Assembly: GCF_045862395.1 (NCBI RefSeq) | Contig: NZ_AP023087.1 | Coordinates: 1,922,001-1,986,000, forward strand | Source: Marinicellulosiphila megalodicopiae | GTDB lineage: Bacteria > Pseudomonadota > Gammaproteobacteria > Pseudomonadales > Natronospirillaceae | Length of the DNA: 64,000 bases | Direction of reading: 5' to 3' | Shown here: piece by piece, positions 8,153 through 17,554 of the stretch | How the letters are laid out: each line of letters opens with the position of its first letter | Numbering within the stretch: the first letter of the stretch is position 1 | Made by a program: the position numbers and the translations under genes | Notes under the pieces: generated by a model | What the model saw: only the letters and a program-made list of their open reading frames with translations | Told to the model about the DNA's origin: nothing | Databases searched by the model: none

Positions 8153-8577
8153 TGAAATACCCAATTAAAAAACAAATAGGTGATGCGTTATTAGAAGCAT
8201 TAATTTCAATTGTTTTGATGGCAATCATCGTTTTGGGTGTTGCGTTTATTGGTGGGCAAGCTGCAAGAAATTTAGCTGAAACTAAATCCAATATTTTTGT
8301 GGTGAATCAATTAAAACAAAAGCTTGCAACATTAACTCGTGATGATATTTGCAATGGTGCAGGTGCGGGTAATTTTGCAATGCCAAATGGCACTGAAATT
8401 GAAATCAGCGAATCCAATTGCAACACACCTATCGCCATCACAATTAATGCCCAAAAAAATAATATTGATGTGACCGGTGTTAATGCGCCAACGTCTATGG
8501 ATGCGCCGATTGTATTTGCAGCTTCGATTAATGGTTTGGAGTATCGAGTTGGCGGTGTGGTTAGAGGGGCGCCATGA
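8152..8577 (+). CDS. PilV-like minor pilin (cluster 1)
   Basis: A 141-residue prepilin. The leader ends KKQIG, followed by DALLEALISIVLMAIIVLGVAF with Glu at +5, the pattern of PilV/PilI minor pilins. The soluble part has two cysteines (DDICNGAGAG and ESNCNT) and ends soon after NGLEYRVGGVV. Its counterpart at 39783-41567 shares this module, including NICN/NLCN and DEYKVGG-like segments, and then continues for another 450 residues. It overlaps both neighbours by one to four bases. Confidence 0.85.
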   Translation: MKYPIKKQIGDALLEALISIVLMAIIVLGVAFIGGQAARNLAETKSNIFVVNQLKQKLATLTRDDICNGAGAGNFAMPNGTEIEISESNCNTPIAITINAQKNNIDVTGVNAPTSMDAPIVFAASINGLEYRVGGVVRGAP

Positions 8578-9185
8578 ATAATTTACAATCCATTAAATTA
8601 ACATTTAATCAGCAAGGCGTTTCGTTAGTTGGGCTGATGATTGCGATGGTGATTTCATTGATGACACTGGCAGCTGCGAGCATGTTGTTTCAACAATCTT
8701 ATCGAATATCTCATTCATTATCTAATGAGGCGATAATTGAAGGGGCGATTAGTACGGCTTTTTCGCAAATACAGCTTGAAGTTTTGAATGCAGGTTTTGG
8801 TTTGACCTCAAATGTGCCTGCTCATTTTGTCATTAAAGATGGGAATAGCATTTATTGGCGGTATGATTTAAAAGATTCAAATGGTGTGATTTGTAAAGGA
8901 TTCAAACAAATTTCAAGTTCTAATCAATTAGAATTCCAATGGGTTGAGGCGACTTGTGATGAAACCACTGAGTTAACTGCCATCAATACTTGGTCAGCAA
9001 GTGGTGAATCGAACATCTTAGAAAAAAGCTCAAATACCATTTTAGTTTTTTCAGCCTCTTCAAGTGAGTGTTGGCCCTATGTGGATGGTACCGTTGCCAC
9101 TCATATCAATTTTACAATAAAAGCAAAAATAAATAACGAAAGTGGCATCGAATACATTCAAAGTGTGTGTCTTGTTAATACATAA
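8574..9185 (+). CDS. PilW-like minor pilin lacking Glu5 (cluster 1)
   Basis: A 203-residue prepilin-like protein. The leader ends NQQG, then VSLVGLMIAMVISLMTLAAAS. The residue at +5 is Gly instead of the near-universal Glu. The following helix (FQQSYRISHSLSNEAIIEGAISTAFSQIQLEVLNAGFG) and a C-terminal domain with cysteines (VICKGF, EATCDE, SSECWPYVDG) match PilW-type proteins and the paralogue at 41567-42193. It starts within the PilV-like gene (ATGA overlap). Confidence 0.83.
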   Translation: MNNLQSIKLTFNQQGVSLVGLMIAMVISLMTLAAASMLFQQSYRISHSLSNEAIIEGAISTAFSQIQLEVLNAGFGLTSNVPAHFVIKDGNSIYWRYDLKDSNGVICKGFKQISSSNQLEFQWVEATCDETTELTAINTWSASGESNILEKSSNTILVFSASSSECWPYVDGTVATHINFTIKAKINNESGIEYIQSVCLVNT

Positions 9186-9200
9186 TCTTAAGGGGTTATT

Positions 9201-11480
9201 ATGACTGTTATCTCAAGAAAAAAATTCCCAAATATGGCTAAAAAACAAAGCGGCCTTGCAACCATTTTGGTTGTGATTGTCATTGGTATGTTATTGACTA
9301 CTGCAACATTGGCGGTGATTTCAAATAATCGAAGTACTCAAGAAAGGCAGTTAGCAACTCATGCAATTGTGCATTCTCAAGCAGGATTATGGTCGGGGGT
9401 TGAATTGTTAAAGGATTATATTAAAAAGTTAACCGATGAAGAAAAACTGAACTTAACAGATCAAACCATTAACATTGCATTAGCAGATACAAATAGCGCC
9501 TATAAAATTGATCAAATTTCCTATACGCAAGCCACATTAACTGAAGTAGAAAATGTCAAAGCCCATATTTATTATCAAGACGTCGATGCAAAATCTAACT
9601 CTGCAATGGAAGTGTATTTTGAATTTGTAGAGTTAGGTTGTGATGAGAATGTAGAAAGTTGTTCGGATTTAGACGGTAATATTAATTTGTACGGTGATTT
9701 AGATCTAAAACAAGCCATTGAGATTGATGTTGGGGAAAACACAAAGGTGAATGTGGCGGGTAATATCACGTTTTCTGATGATGGTTCAATGCAAGGTATT
9801 GATGATTTAAATGCAACGGGTAATATTGATTTAGGCTCATCAACCAATCACTTTGAATTTATTAAATCAAACGGTACGTTTACAGCGTCTGGTGGGTCGG
9901 CTACATCCGTCAGTTCCAGAGGAGCAATCACGTTACTGGGCACATTTGTAACGGATTTGGCTCATTCTAATTCAACCATCACAAGTGCTTCATCAGAAGA
10001 AAATCTGATCTTTTTAGCTCAATCTAATATTTTCTTAGAAGCAGGGTCAAATGTTGATTATGTTCGCTCTAACGCAAAGGTTGATGTGAAAGGGGAGGTG
10101 GTTAATGTTGAAGCTCAAGGAGACGTCGACGTAGCGGCAAACATCCATAACGTTGAAACCATTAAATTATACGGTGATTCCTACTGTATAGAAGGCACAA
10201 ATTGGGATAGCGGGCCTGAAGAGCTAACAATTAATCAAAACCCAGTGAATGTTGTGAGCCCAACAATGGGGTTGTCTACATCAAACTGTGCCGAAAACGA
10301 TGAACTTATTTTTGATGACACCTTGGTGGTTGAAACAGTGCCAGAGGTTCCGCTTTATGAAATGAATAAGCCCAATGTAAATATTTGGGAATTAAAAGAG
10401 TTGGTAAATTATGCGTTTTCTTATGATCAAACGCAGGTGATTGATGCTCACAAAATCAGAGTGTATGTGAAAAATATTAAAGAAAAAGCGCAGGGGTCTT
10501 ATTATGTTGTGGGTGCTGGTTCGCAACAAAAATTTTGTTTAGCTTTAACCATGGGGCAATGTGATTTAACTCAAGACTATATTTTGCCGTGTTTGGGTGA
10601 AGGCAATGAGGTTGTGAATTCTTGTTTTGCAGTTGAGTTAATTGAAGTAACACCTGAAATAGATCTGACAAATGATGACTTGGAAGGCAGTGTAATAGTG
10701 CAGGGTGCATTAGAAGAAGGTGAAGTGACTACTGATCCTGTGGAGGAAGAAATACAGGAGCAAGAGTATATTGTCACTTGGAAATTACAAGGACATACCA
10801 TCGCGCCGGGGTCATATTTTTTTGAAGGTGATGTGATCGATAACACCCAGTTTTCTATTACAACCAAGCTGGCTACAAATAATTATTACAGTGGTGGCGT
10901 ATTTAAAGATGCAATGGCACCAAATTTTGCTGGATACAAAGCGCTTTGTTTGAATAATTACGAAGATCTTGCTTTGTTGCCACAGGCTAGTACTTGGCAG
11001 CAAAGTACTAATTTTATCAATTATAGTCCGCTTCAATTTTGCGATTTTTCCGAAGAAGAAGCCATTAATACTAAGTCGGGTAATATCGTGATTGGCTCAG
11101 GTGGAACCAATCCAAGTGTGTCGCCATTAATATATGAAGGTGGAATAGTGGATTTCACTTTGGGAACAAGTTCTCGAGTATTTGGCACTATTATGGCCGG
11201 TGATCATCTTGTGACCGTAAATGATATTGGTATTCATGGGGCAGTGGTGGCGTTAAATGATAATGATTCCATGACGGTAGCAAATGAATTAAGTGGGTCT
11301 TCAGCAATTACTTATGACTCAGCAATTGGTGGCTATGATCCTACAATATTGCCAACTTCAAATTGTACTGCTCAAGACGGAACTTGGATACTTGATGAAA
11401 ATGGGGACTCAACCTGTGTAGATGCCGTGATTCCTAAAGATGAAATAATTCCATCCGTCTCTTGGGCACGATTTTTATAA
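9201..11480 (+). CDS. Oversized PilX-like pilus protein (cluster 1)
   Basis: A 759-residue protein, about four times the usual PilX length. The N-terminus KKQSG-LATILVVIVIGMLLTTATLAV is a PilX-type class III signal without Glu5, followed by a helix (QLATHAIVHSQAGLWSGVELL). The middle (about 170-330) is rich in short alternating Ser/Thr/Gly/Asn/Val strands (NLYGDLDL, KVNVAGNITFSDDG, SSRGAITLLG), suggesting a beta-helix or bactofilin-like fold. An acidic stretch near 515-530 and a conserved VFGTIMAGDHLV segment follow, and the protein ends SWARFL. The paralogue at 42213-44636 has the same organisation. No pilY1 is present here, so the long region may be the tip-exposed domain. That is inference. 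Confidence 0.8.
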   Translation: MTVISRKKFPNMAKKQSGLATILVVIVIGMLLTTATLAVISNNRSTQERQLATHAIVHSQAGLWSGVELLKDYIKKLTDEEKLNLTDQTINIALADTNSAYKIDQISYTQATLTEVENVKAHIYYQDVDAKSNSAMEVYFEFVELGCDENVESCSDLDGNINLYGDLDLKQAIEIDVGENTKVNVAGNITFSDDGSMQGIDDLNATGNIDLGSSTNHFEFIKSNGTFTASGGSATSVSSRGAITLLGTFVTDLAHSNSTITSASSEENLIFLAQSNIFLEAGSNVDYVRSNAKVDVKGEVVNVEAQGDVDVAANIHNVETIKLYGDSYCIEGTNWDSGPEELTINQNPVNVVSPTMGLSTSNCAENDELIFDDTLVVETVPEVPLYEMNKPNVNIWELKELVNYAFSYDQTQVIDAHKIRVYVKNIKEKAQGSYYVVGAGSQQKFCLALTMGQCDLTQDYILPCLGEGNEVVNSCFAVELIEVTPEIDLTNDDLEGSVIVQGALEEGEVTTDPVEEEIQEQEYIVTWKLQGHTIAPGSYFFEGDVIDNTQFSITTKLATNNYYSGGVFKDAMAPNFAGYKALCLNNYEDLALLPQASTWQQSTNFINYSPLQFCDFSEEEAINTKSGNIVIGSGGTNPSVSPLIYEGGIVDFTLGTSSRVFGTIMAGDHLVTVNDIGIHGAVVALNDNDSMTVANELSGSSAITYDSAIGGYDPTILPTSNCTAQDGTWILDENGDSTCVDAVIPKDEIIPSVSWARFL

Positions 11481-11494
11481 ATTTAACTGCTGTG

Positions 11495-11513
11495 GGTTTG
11501 GAAATACCAAACC
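11495..11513. other. Inverted repeat after pilin cluster 1
   Basis: GGTTTGG and CCAAACC arms around five bases, 14 bp after the stop of the PilX-like gene. It lacks a clear T-run, so it is at best a weak terminator or an mRNA 3' end structure. Confidence 0.4.
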
Positions 11514-11561
11514 TGTACAGACCTTTAAATTCCCTACTCTATAAAAAAAAGCTGCACAAGA

Positions 11562-11591
11562 CTGCCAACTCAAAAGCAAATCTGCTAGAAT
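11562..11591 (+). promoter_or_regulatory. Probable pyk promoter
   Basis: CTGCCA and TAGAAT separated by 18 bp, with TGC just before the -10 (extended -10 pattern), about 80 bp upstream of the pyk ATG. Confidence 0.45.
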
Positions 11592-11672
11592 CCGCGCCAT
11601 TCAAAAGTTGGGTGTCAAAATCCAACGAAAACACAACGTTTTTGGCAAATAAAGCCACTGGAGAGACCCACA

Positions 11673-13082
11673 ATGAGAAAAACAAAAATTGTATGTACGA
11701 TTGGACCTGCTTCTGAATCAAAAGAAATGCTAGGCAAGTTAAGTGAAGCGGGCATGAACGTAATGCGTTTGAACTTTTCCCATGGTGACTTTGATGAACA
11801 CGGTGCTCGTATCACTAATGTTCGTGAAGTTTCAAAAGAGCAAAACAAAAAAATCGCAGTATTATTAGATACTAAGGGCCCTGAAATTCGTACGATCAAA
11901 CTTGCTAATGGCGATGTTGTGCTAGAAGCGGGTCAAGAGTTTACATTAACAACTGATCAGTCGGTGTTAGGTGATAACACTCGTGTTGCGGTTACTTATG
12001 CCGATTTCGCAAAAGACTTAAGCGTTGGCAACACGATTTTATTAGACGATGGTTTAATTGAATTAGTTGTTACGTCTATTTCTGGTAACGACGTAATCAC
12101 TAAAGTATTAAATACTGGTGAATTAGGTAACAACAAAGGCGTTAACCTTCCTGGTGTTAGCGTTAACCTTCCTGCATTATCTGAAAAAGATAAAGGCGAT
12201 TTAGTTTGGGGTTGTGGTCAAAAAGTTGATTTTGTTGCTGCTTCTTTCATCCGTAAAGCATCAGATGTAACTGAAATTCGTGAATTGTTAACGGCTAATG
12301 GCGGCGGCGACATTCAAATCATCTCTAAAATTGAAAACCAAGAAGGTGTTGATAATTTCGATGCAATCTTAGAAGCGTCTGACGGTATCATGGTTGCTCG
12401 TGGTGATTTAGGTGTTGAAATTGCTGTTGAAGAAGTGATCTTTGCACAGAAGATGATGATTAAAAAGTGTAACGCGGCTCGCAAGCCTGTAATCACTGCA
12501 ACACAAATGTTAGATTCAATGATCAAAAATCCACGTCCTACACGTGCTGAAGCTGGCGATGTAACAAATGCTATCTTAGACGGTACCGATGCGGTAATGC
12601 TTTCTGGTGAGTCTGCTAAAGGTAAATACCCAACTGAAACAGTAGGTATCATGGCAACAATTTGTGAACGTACAGATGATGCAATGAAGCAAAGCAAAAA
12701 AGCAGATGTTGCGGATGAAGAGGGTGCATTACGTGTAACTGAATCAATCTGTAAAGCAGCGGTTGCAACTGCACAGCACTTAGATGCTCAGTTGATTGTT
12801 GTAAGTACTACTGGTGGTAAAACAGTTAAGTCTGTTCGTAAATACTTCCCTAAAGCAATGATTTTGGCGTTAACATCTAATGCTAAAACTGCACAACAAT
12901 TATGTTTAACTAAGGGTGTTGAAGCGCTTGTTGTTGACACTTTTACAAATAGCGATGAGTTCTATGTAACTGCTAAAAAATTAGCGGTTGAATCTGGTTT
13001 AGCTAAAGCTGGCGATACTATTATTACTGTTTCTGGTGCGTTAGTGGGTTCTACAAATACATCTTCAGTACACGTTTTATAA
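11673..13082 (+). CDS. pyk: Pyruvate kinase
   Basis: Converts phosphoenolpyruvate and ADP to pyruvate and ATP, the last step of glycolysis. The 469-residue product has normal length. Visible are MRKTKIVCTIGPAS, MNVMRLNFSHG, LLDTKGPEIR (start of the B domain region), the active-site ISKIENQEGVDN with its Lys, IMVARGDLGVE, the KPVITATQMLDSM signature and DAVMLSGESAKGKYP. The C-terminal regulatory domain ends SSVHVL. A GGAGAG ribosome site precedes the ATG. It has its own promoter and a strong terminator. Confidence 0.98.
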   Translation: MRKTKIVCTIGPASESKEMLGKLSEAGMNVMRLNFSHGDFDEHGARITNVREVSKEQNKKIAVLLDTKGPEIRTIKLANGDVVLEAGQEFTLTTDQSVLGDNTRVAVTYADFAKDLSVGNTILLDDGLIELVVTSISGNDVITKVLNTGELGNNKGVNLPGVSVNLPALSEKDKGDLVWGCGQKVDFVAASFIRKASDVTEIRELLTANGGGDIQIISKIENQEGVDNFDAILEASDGIMVARGDLGVEIAVEEVIFAQKMMIKKCNAARKPVITATQMLDSMIKNPRPTRAEAGDVTNAILDGTDAVMLSGESAKGKYPTETVGIMATICERTDDAMKQSKKADVADEEGALRVTESICKAAVATAQHLDAQLIVVSTTGGKTVKSVRKYFPKAMILALTSNAKTAQQLCLTKGVEALVVDTFTNSDEFYVTAKKLAVESGLAKAGDTIITVSGALVGSTNTSSVHVL

Positions 13083-13100
13083 TTTAAAACGCTGTTCTAT

Positions 13101-13130
13101 AAAAAAAGCGAGCTTATGCTCGCTTTTTTT
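13101..13130. terminator. Intrinsic terminator after pyk
   Basis: AAAAAAAGCGAGC and GCTCGCTTTTTTT arms (13 bp, perfect) around TTAT. The T-run gives a strong rho-independent terminator for pyk. Confidence 0.93.
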
Positions 13131-13245
13131 ATGTTTGCGTGTTTGCTTTTGAGAAGTAAGTCGATTCAATTACGTGCATTTTTTAAAAAAGCAGATATGA
13201 TACGTGCAAATTTTGATCGTACTATTTAAGTAATAGTAATAAATT

Positions 13246-13268
13246 ATGTGCACAATGAATGTGCACAT
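13246..13268. promoter_or_regulatory. Inverted repeat ATGTGCAC-N7-GTGCACAT upstream of the 97-aa gene
   Basis: Perfect 8-bp arms 36 bp before the ATG of the gene at 13304. Position and symmetry suggest an operator for a dimeric regulator, or a leader hairpin. Confidence 0.45.
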
Positions 13269-13303
13269 GCGTGACAGCAAATTGATAGAAAGGCAGTAAT
13301 GTA

Positions 13304-13597
13304 ATGAAAACAACAGAAGAAATTTTATTGGAAAAAATTAAAACAATCGTATATGCAGCACCTGAAAATTTAGCCGCAGAAATTAAATCTGCAAAAGATA
13401 TGATTGAAAATGGTAAATTTATTACCCGTGGTCCAAACACTCAAGAGTTACACGAACAAATTAAAAAGTTAATTGCGGATCCGAAGAAATTTGCTAAATT
13501 AGGTGGATATTGGGCAAATAACATCTTTACGTTTGAGCATTATAAATTTGATGAAAAAACGTTAACGGATTTGTTGGCTAAAATCGAAGAAGATTAA
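13304..13597 (+). CDS. Hypothetical small soluble protein, 97 aa
   Basis: I do not recognise a family. The protein is predicted to be mostly helical (TTEEILLEKIKTIVYAAPENLAAEIKSAKDMI, then ELHEQIKKLIAD) with an aromatic patch (GGYWANNIFTFEHYKF). It has no signal peptide or membrane segment. A good ribosome site (AAAGGCAG) precedes the ATG. The gene is isolated between two strong terminators and has a 23-bp palindrome just upstream, so it is probably a single-gene unit with its own control. Confidence 0.7.
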   Translation: MKTTEEILLEKIKTIVYAAPENLAAEIKSAKDMIENGKFITRGPNTQELHEQIKKLIADPKKFAKLGGYWANNIFTFEHYKFDEKTLTDLLAKIEED

Positions 13598-13610
13598 TTC
13601 CGATTCTATA

Positions 13611-13650
13611 AAAAAAAGCCTCTGTTTTGTACAAAACAGAGGCTTTTTTT
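13611..13650. terminator. Perfect 40-bp palindromic bidirectional terminator
   Basis: Two 20-bp arms meet without a spacer: A7, GCCTCTGTTTTGT, then the exact complement ending in T7. It separates the converging 97-aa gene and the sulfur permease operon and can end both transcripts. Confidence 0.93.
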
Positions 13651-13666
13651 TGCTCAAAATAAAAGA

Positions 13667-14122
13667 TTAACCGGTGCAGGCATCTTCTACTTTTGCTTTG
13701 CGTGTTTGATAATGGCTCATTGCAAGTTTGGTTGCTAACGTACCAATGCTGTATGCTGCAATAATGAGCCAAACGTCTGTCCCACCAAAACTGATACTTG
13801 CAAACATCGGTCCTGGGCAGTAGCCCGCAATGCCCCAGCCAATACCAAACAGAGCTGCGCCAATTAATAACGGTTTATCAATGTCGGTTTTAGCAGGTTT
13901 ATGGAAAATTTCACCTGCAATTAAGGGCGCTTTTCGTTTTGAAATTAATCGATAGGCAATCAAATTAACAAGTAATCCGCCACCCATTACAAAGGCTAGA
14001 CTTGGATCCCAAGTACCTGCTAAATCTAAAAAGTTAATGACTTTAGTAGGGTCAATCATTTGGGAAAATGCCAAACCTAAACCAAATAAAATGCCCGTTA
14101 ATAACGCTGTTAATAGTTTCAT
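13667..14122 (-). CDS. YeeE/YedE-family (DUF6691) sulfur permease half
   Basis: A 151-residue membrane protein with about four helices and the family motif GYCPGP (Cys near residue 106, in GWGIAGYCPGPMFASI). YeeE/YedE-like proteins move thiosulfate or related sulfur species, and paired small halves next to a Blh-type hydrolase are known as PmpA/PmpB. This is the downstream half, starting five bases after the stop of the other half. The C-terminus (KVEDACTG) contains a further Cys. Its substrate is inferred to be a reduced sulfur compound. Confidence 0.87.
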   Translation of the reverse strand: MKLLTALLTGILFGLGLAFSQMIDPTKVINFLDLAGTWDPSLAFVMGGGLLVNLIAYRLISKRKAPLIAGEIFHKPAKTDIDKPLLIGAALFGIGWGIAGYCPGPMFASISFGGTDVWLIIAAYSIGTLATKLAMSHYQTRKAKVEDACTG

Positions 14123-14127
14123 GTCAG

Positions 14128-14556
14128 TTATCCTAATAGGTGTCTAATAATGAAAACTGAAATAAACCCAGTGGCCATAAAGGAGAGGGTGGCAAAAAGG
14201 GATCGAAGTGAAAATCGACTTAAACCACAAATGCCGTGACCGCTGGTGCAACCAGAGCCTAGTGTGGTGCCTACGCCTACAATAATGCCGCCAATAATGA
14301 TCCAAGTAGGTGATACAGCCGCTTTTATGGTGGTGCCGTCACCTGTAATTAAATGCCAAATAAACCCGCCAATCACAATGCCTAGAATAAAAACAACGCG
14401 CCAGCTTAGGTCGGATTTAGTAGGGACTAAAATCCCGCCAAATATTCCAGAAATGCCTGCGATGCGACCTTTAAATAAATATAAAAGTGCGGCTGAAAGC
14501 CCGATTAATGCGCCGCCAAAGAGGGCGGAATAAGGAGTGAAATTTACAATGGTCAT
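14128..14556 (-). CDS. YeeE/YedE-family sulfur permease half
   Basis: A 142-residue membrane protein with four to five helices. It carries LGSGCTSGHGICGLSRFS, the conserved cysteine motif of YeeE/YedE proteins (two Cys in the middle of the protein). With the neighbour at 13667 it forms a two-subunit permease of the PmpAB type. It is the middle gene of a three-gene unit: hydrolase, this half, DUF6691 half. The upstream hydrolase stops 9 bp before this start. Confidence 0.87.
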   Translation of the reverse strand: MTIVNFTPYSALFGGALIGLSAALLYLFKGRIAGISGIFGGILVPTKSDLSWRVVFILGIVIGGFIWHLITGDGTTIKAAVSPTWIIIGGIIVGVGTTLGSGCTSGHGICGLSRFSLRSLFATLSFMATGFISVFIIRHLLG

Positions 14557-14565
14557 ATCTGTTGA

Positions 14566-15438
14566 TTATCCTGCAAATTGAAAAGTTAGGTTTAATGGAA
14601 TTTTTAAATAGTGTTTGTTGTTGTCCTCTTGTTTTGGTAAATGTCCTGCTTCAATATTCACTTGAATACTTGGAAATAATAAAACTGGGGCGGATAAACT
14701 GCTGTCTCGGGTTTCGCGCATGGTGACAAATTCTTCTTTAGTTGTTTGATCGGTTAACTGTTTGTTTGAAGCTTTGGAGTCTTTAATGCTGGTTGTGTAT
14801 TTTAATTCTCGGCCATTAGGTAAATAATCGTGCCCAACAAAAATACGAGTGTTGTCATCTAGCTGATACAGCACTTCAGTTACGCTGTGATACAGTGCAT
14901 TGGCATCGCCTTTAGGAAAATCACAACGGCCAGTGCCATAGTCAGGCATAAACAATGCGTCGCCAGTAAAGACTGCATCGTCTATTAAATAAGACAAACA
15001 AGCCGGTGTATGTCCTGGTGTGGGCAGTGCTTTTATTGTTAATGATCCAGCTGTTAATATTTGATTGTCTTTAATTAATAAATCAAATTGTGATCCGTCT
15101 GTTTGATGGTTTGATAAGTTGTAAATAACTTTAAATGTTTTCTGCACTTCACGAATATGCTCGCTAATGGCAATGTTTACATCAGGATAAATTTCTTTAA
15201 ATAACTGACTGGAAGATAAATGATCAGCATGGGCGTGAGTTTCTAAAACTAAATGTAAATTTAGATTGTTTTGCTTTAAAAAATCCACCACTTTACTGAA
15301 AGATCGGTTTTCAAGTTTTGAGCCTACAGGTTGATAGTCTAAAACTGGATCAATGACTATTGCGTCTTTTGTGGATTCATCATAAACCACGTAGGTAAGG
15401 GTGAATGTTTGTTGATCATATAAAGCGTGGATGTTCAT
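14566..15438 (-). CDS. MBL-fold metallo-hydrolase, persulfide-dioxygenase/Blh-like
   Basis: A 290-residue metallo-beta-lactamase-fold protein. The metal motif ETHAHADHLS lies near residues 85-94, TPGHTPACLSYLI near 143 and VFTGDALFMPDYGTGRCDF near 155-173, with a last metal His in FVGHDYLP. The GTGRCDF segment is typical of the ETHE1/Blh branch, which oxidises glutathione persulfide. In Blh proteins this domain is often fused to a DUF442 domain; here the DUF442 protein is separate (17555-17884), beyond the SulP gene. It is the first gene of an operon with the two permease halves. Confidence 0.88.
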   Translation of the reverse strand: MNIHALYDQQTFTLTYVVYDESTKDAIVIDPVLDYQPVGSKLENRSFSKVVDFLKQNNLNLHLVLETHAHADHLSSSQLFKEIYPDVNIAISEHIREVQKTFKVIYNLSNHQTDGSQFDLLIKDNQILTAGSLTIKALPTPGHTPACLSYLIDDAVFTGDALFMPDYGTGRCDFPKGDANALYHSVTEVLYQLDDNTRIFVGHDYLPNGRELKYTTSIKDSKASNKQLTDQTTKEEFVTMRETRDSSLSAPVLLFPSIQVNIEAGHLPKQEDNNKHYLKIPLNLTFQFAG

Positions 15439-15861
15439 TTTGTTACTCCAAATACAGCTAAGCCAATATTTATTTGTGTATGATTAATTTTAATATTTAA
15501 CAGTGGTTTCCAATAACTGTGCCAAAGTTGAATTCAAGCGTGATACAAATTAATGTATTAATACTTTAAAGGCTCGAAGACCAGTTACTATAAGTGTTCT
15601 GGGTTGATTTAAATGTGGATTAATATTTTGAATGGTGAGTTTTTGTAAAGGCAAACTTGATTTTGCCCTCAATTTAATTTTTGATGTATCAATAAATGAA
15701 ACGTTTTTGATTTATGGTGAAGCGTATGGGTGATTAGAATTTACATCTAAACTTAATTTGTGAGCGATAGAGCCTGATATCATCGGGTATATAAGGTGTT
15801 TAGAAGGTTGGCATGTTACTTGAACTATAGTAATGAAATACATGAATAAAGATACACATAT
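15439..15861. other. 423-bp gap between divergent sulfur operons
   Basis: No gene seen. It must hold the divergent promoters for the hydrolase/permease operon and the SulP operon. I saw no convincing BigR-type operator by eye, only A/T-rich short repeats such as TTAATGTATTAA near 15553. Confidence 0.6.
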
Positions 15862-17529
15862 ATGCTCAAACAATTTTATGAAACCAGTCGATTATTTCAC
15901 TACCAAAAAAAATGGTTAGCAGGAGATGTGATCGCGGGATTTACCATTGCTGTGATGTTAGTGCCACAAGCCATGGCGTATGCAATGTTGGCTGGATTGC
16001 CGCCAATAATAGGTTTGTACGCATCCATTGTGCCTTTGATTATTTATGCTTTTATTGGAAGTTCCCATCAATTAGCTGTTGGTCCTGCTGCAATGGTTGC
16101 TTTATTAATCAGTGCTGGAGTGTCTCAATTAGCTGCGCCATTTTCTTCTGAATTTGTGTCCATCGCCATTACGCTTTCTTTAATGGTGGGAGTCATTCAA
16201 TTTTTAATGGGAGTGTTTCGTTTAGGGTTTTTAACAAATTTTATTTCCCATCCTGTTGTATCGGGTTTTACAAGCGCAGCTGCAGTTATTATTTTGGTCT
16301 CACAACTTAAATCGTTACTAGGTATAAATGCGCCACGCACTGAAGGCTTTTTAGAAACAATCGAAGTGTTATTGCAAAATATTGGAAACGTTAACGGATA
16401 TGCATTGGCATTAGGGTTGTTATCAATAGCTATATTACTAATAAGTAAAAAATTACATGTGTTAGTGCCAGGGGCATTAATTGCAGTTTTGATCACTACT
16501 GTTTTAACTTGGTGGTTTAACTTAAATGAAAAAGGCGTAGAAATTGTTGCTGATATTCCAACAGGGTTGCCAGCTTTTACAGTCCCAATTTTTTCATGGG
16601 ATCAAATTATTAGCCTTTTACCTTTTGCTATTACGATTTCATTAATTGGGTTTATGGAATCCTATTCAGTTGCACAAAAATTCGCGATTAAAAACAAATA
16701 CGATTTAAATCCAAATCAAGACTTAATAGGGTTGGGTCTTGCTAATATTGTCGGGTCATTCTTTAAAATATTTCCTGTAACCGGTGGGTTTGGTCGCACC
16801 GCTGCTAATGCAAATGCTGGGGCAAATACACAGCTGGCGGCGATTATTACCGCATTGTTAATTGCGATGACGTTGTTGTTTTTAACCCCTGTGTTTTATT
16901 ATTTACCAAAATCAGCACTGGCTGCTGTGATAATCGTTGCTGTATTAAGTTTAATTGATATTCATGAAATACATCATCTTTATAAAGTAAAGAAATCGGA
17001 TTTGGTTCTACTATTAATTACTATTTTGGCAACTTGGTTTTTAGGAATAAAAGAAGGTGTATTAATTGGAGTGGGTGTATCAGTTATCTGGTTTGTTTAT
17101 AAAACCAGTCGCCCACATGTCGCTGTTTTGGGTAAGTTGCCTAATTGCAAAGACTATCGAAACATTACAAGACACAAAGAGGCGATTGAGCCAGAATGCG
17201 TGTTGGTTGTTCGAATGGATGCGCAATTATATTATGCCAATGCCACTTTTTTTAAAATGACCATAAAGCAATTGCTGCAAAAAACATTACGTCATCGATT
17301 AATTAAAGCGGTAGTTATTGAGGCAAGTGGTATCAATCAAATTGATTCAAGTGCTATTTCAGTTTTACTGACACTTAAAGAAGAATTGGAAAAACAAAAT
17401 ATTAAATTAATGTTAAGTGCCGTAAAAGGCCCTGTAAAAGATGTGATGCAACTTAGTGGGTTTTGGGATGAGGGTTGCGAGTATTTAAATACCCATAAAG
17501 CTGTAAAAAATGCACAATCCAATAATTAA
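15862..17529 (+). CDS. SulP-family anion transporter with STAS domain
   Basis: A 555-residue transporter for sulfate or bicarbonate-type anions. The N-terminal signature AGFTIAVMLVPQAMAYAMLAG is characteristic of SulP proteins, followed by GPAAMVALL, about twelve to fourteen membrane segments, and GSFFKIFPVTGGFGRTAAN in the core. Residues about 440-550 form the cytoplasmic STAS domain (VLVVRMDAQLYYANA, VIEASGINQIDSSAISVL). It lies 26 bp before the DUF442 gene. Given the sulfur genes on both sides, export or uptake of sulfate or sulfite is likely, but bicarbonate cannot be excluded. Confidence 0.92.
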   Translation: MLKQFYETSRLFHYQKKWLAGDVIAGFTIAVMLVPQAMAYAMLAGLPPIIGLYASIVPLIIYAFIGSSHQLAVGPAAMVALLISAGVSQLAAPFSSEFVSIAITLSLMVGVIQFLMGVFRLGFLTNFISHPVVSGFTSAAAVIILVSQLKSLLGINAPRTEGFLETIEVLLQNIGNVNGYALALGLLSIAILLISKKLHVLVPGALIAVLITTVLTWWFNLNEKGVEIVADIPTGLPAFTVPIFSWDQIISLLPFAITISLIGFMESYSVAQKFAIKNKYDLNPNQDLIGLGLANIVGSFFKIFPVTGGFGRTAANANAGANTQLAAIITALLIAMTLLFLTPVFYYLPKSALAAVIIVAVLSLIDIHEIHHLYKVKKSDLVLLLITILATWFLGIKEGVLIGVGVSVIWFVYKTSRPHVAVLGKLPNCKDYRNITRHKEAIEPECVLVVRMDAQLYYANATFFKMTIKQLLQKTLRHRLIKAVVIEASGINQIDSSAISVLLTLKEELEKQNIKLMLSAVKGPVKDVMQLSGFWDEGCEYLNTHKAVKNAQSNN

Positions 17530-17554
17530 TCAAATGACAATAAAGGTGAACAAT

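Noticed and set aside
15439..15861. BigR-type operator for the sulfur operons
   Set aside because: Only short AT-rich repeats were found by eye, and none matched with confidence.
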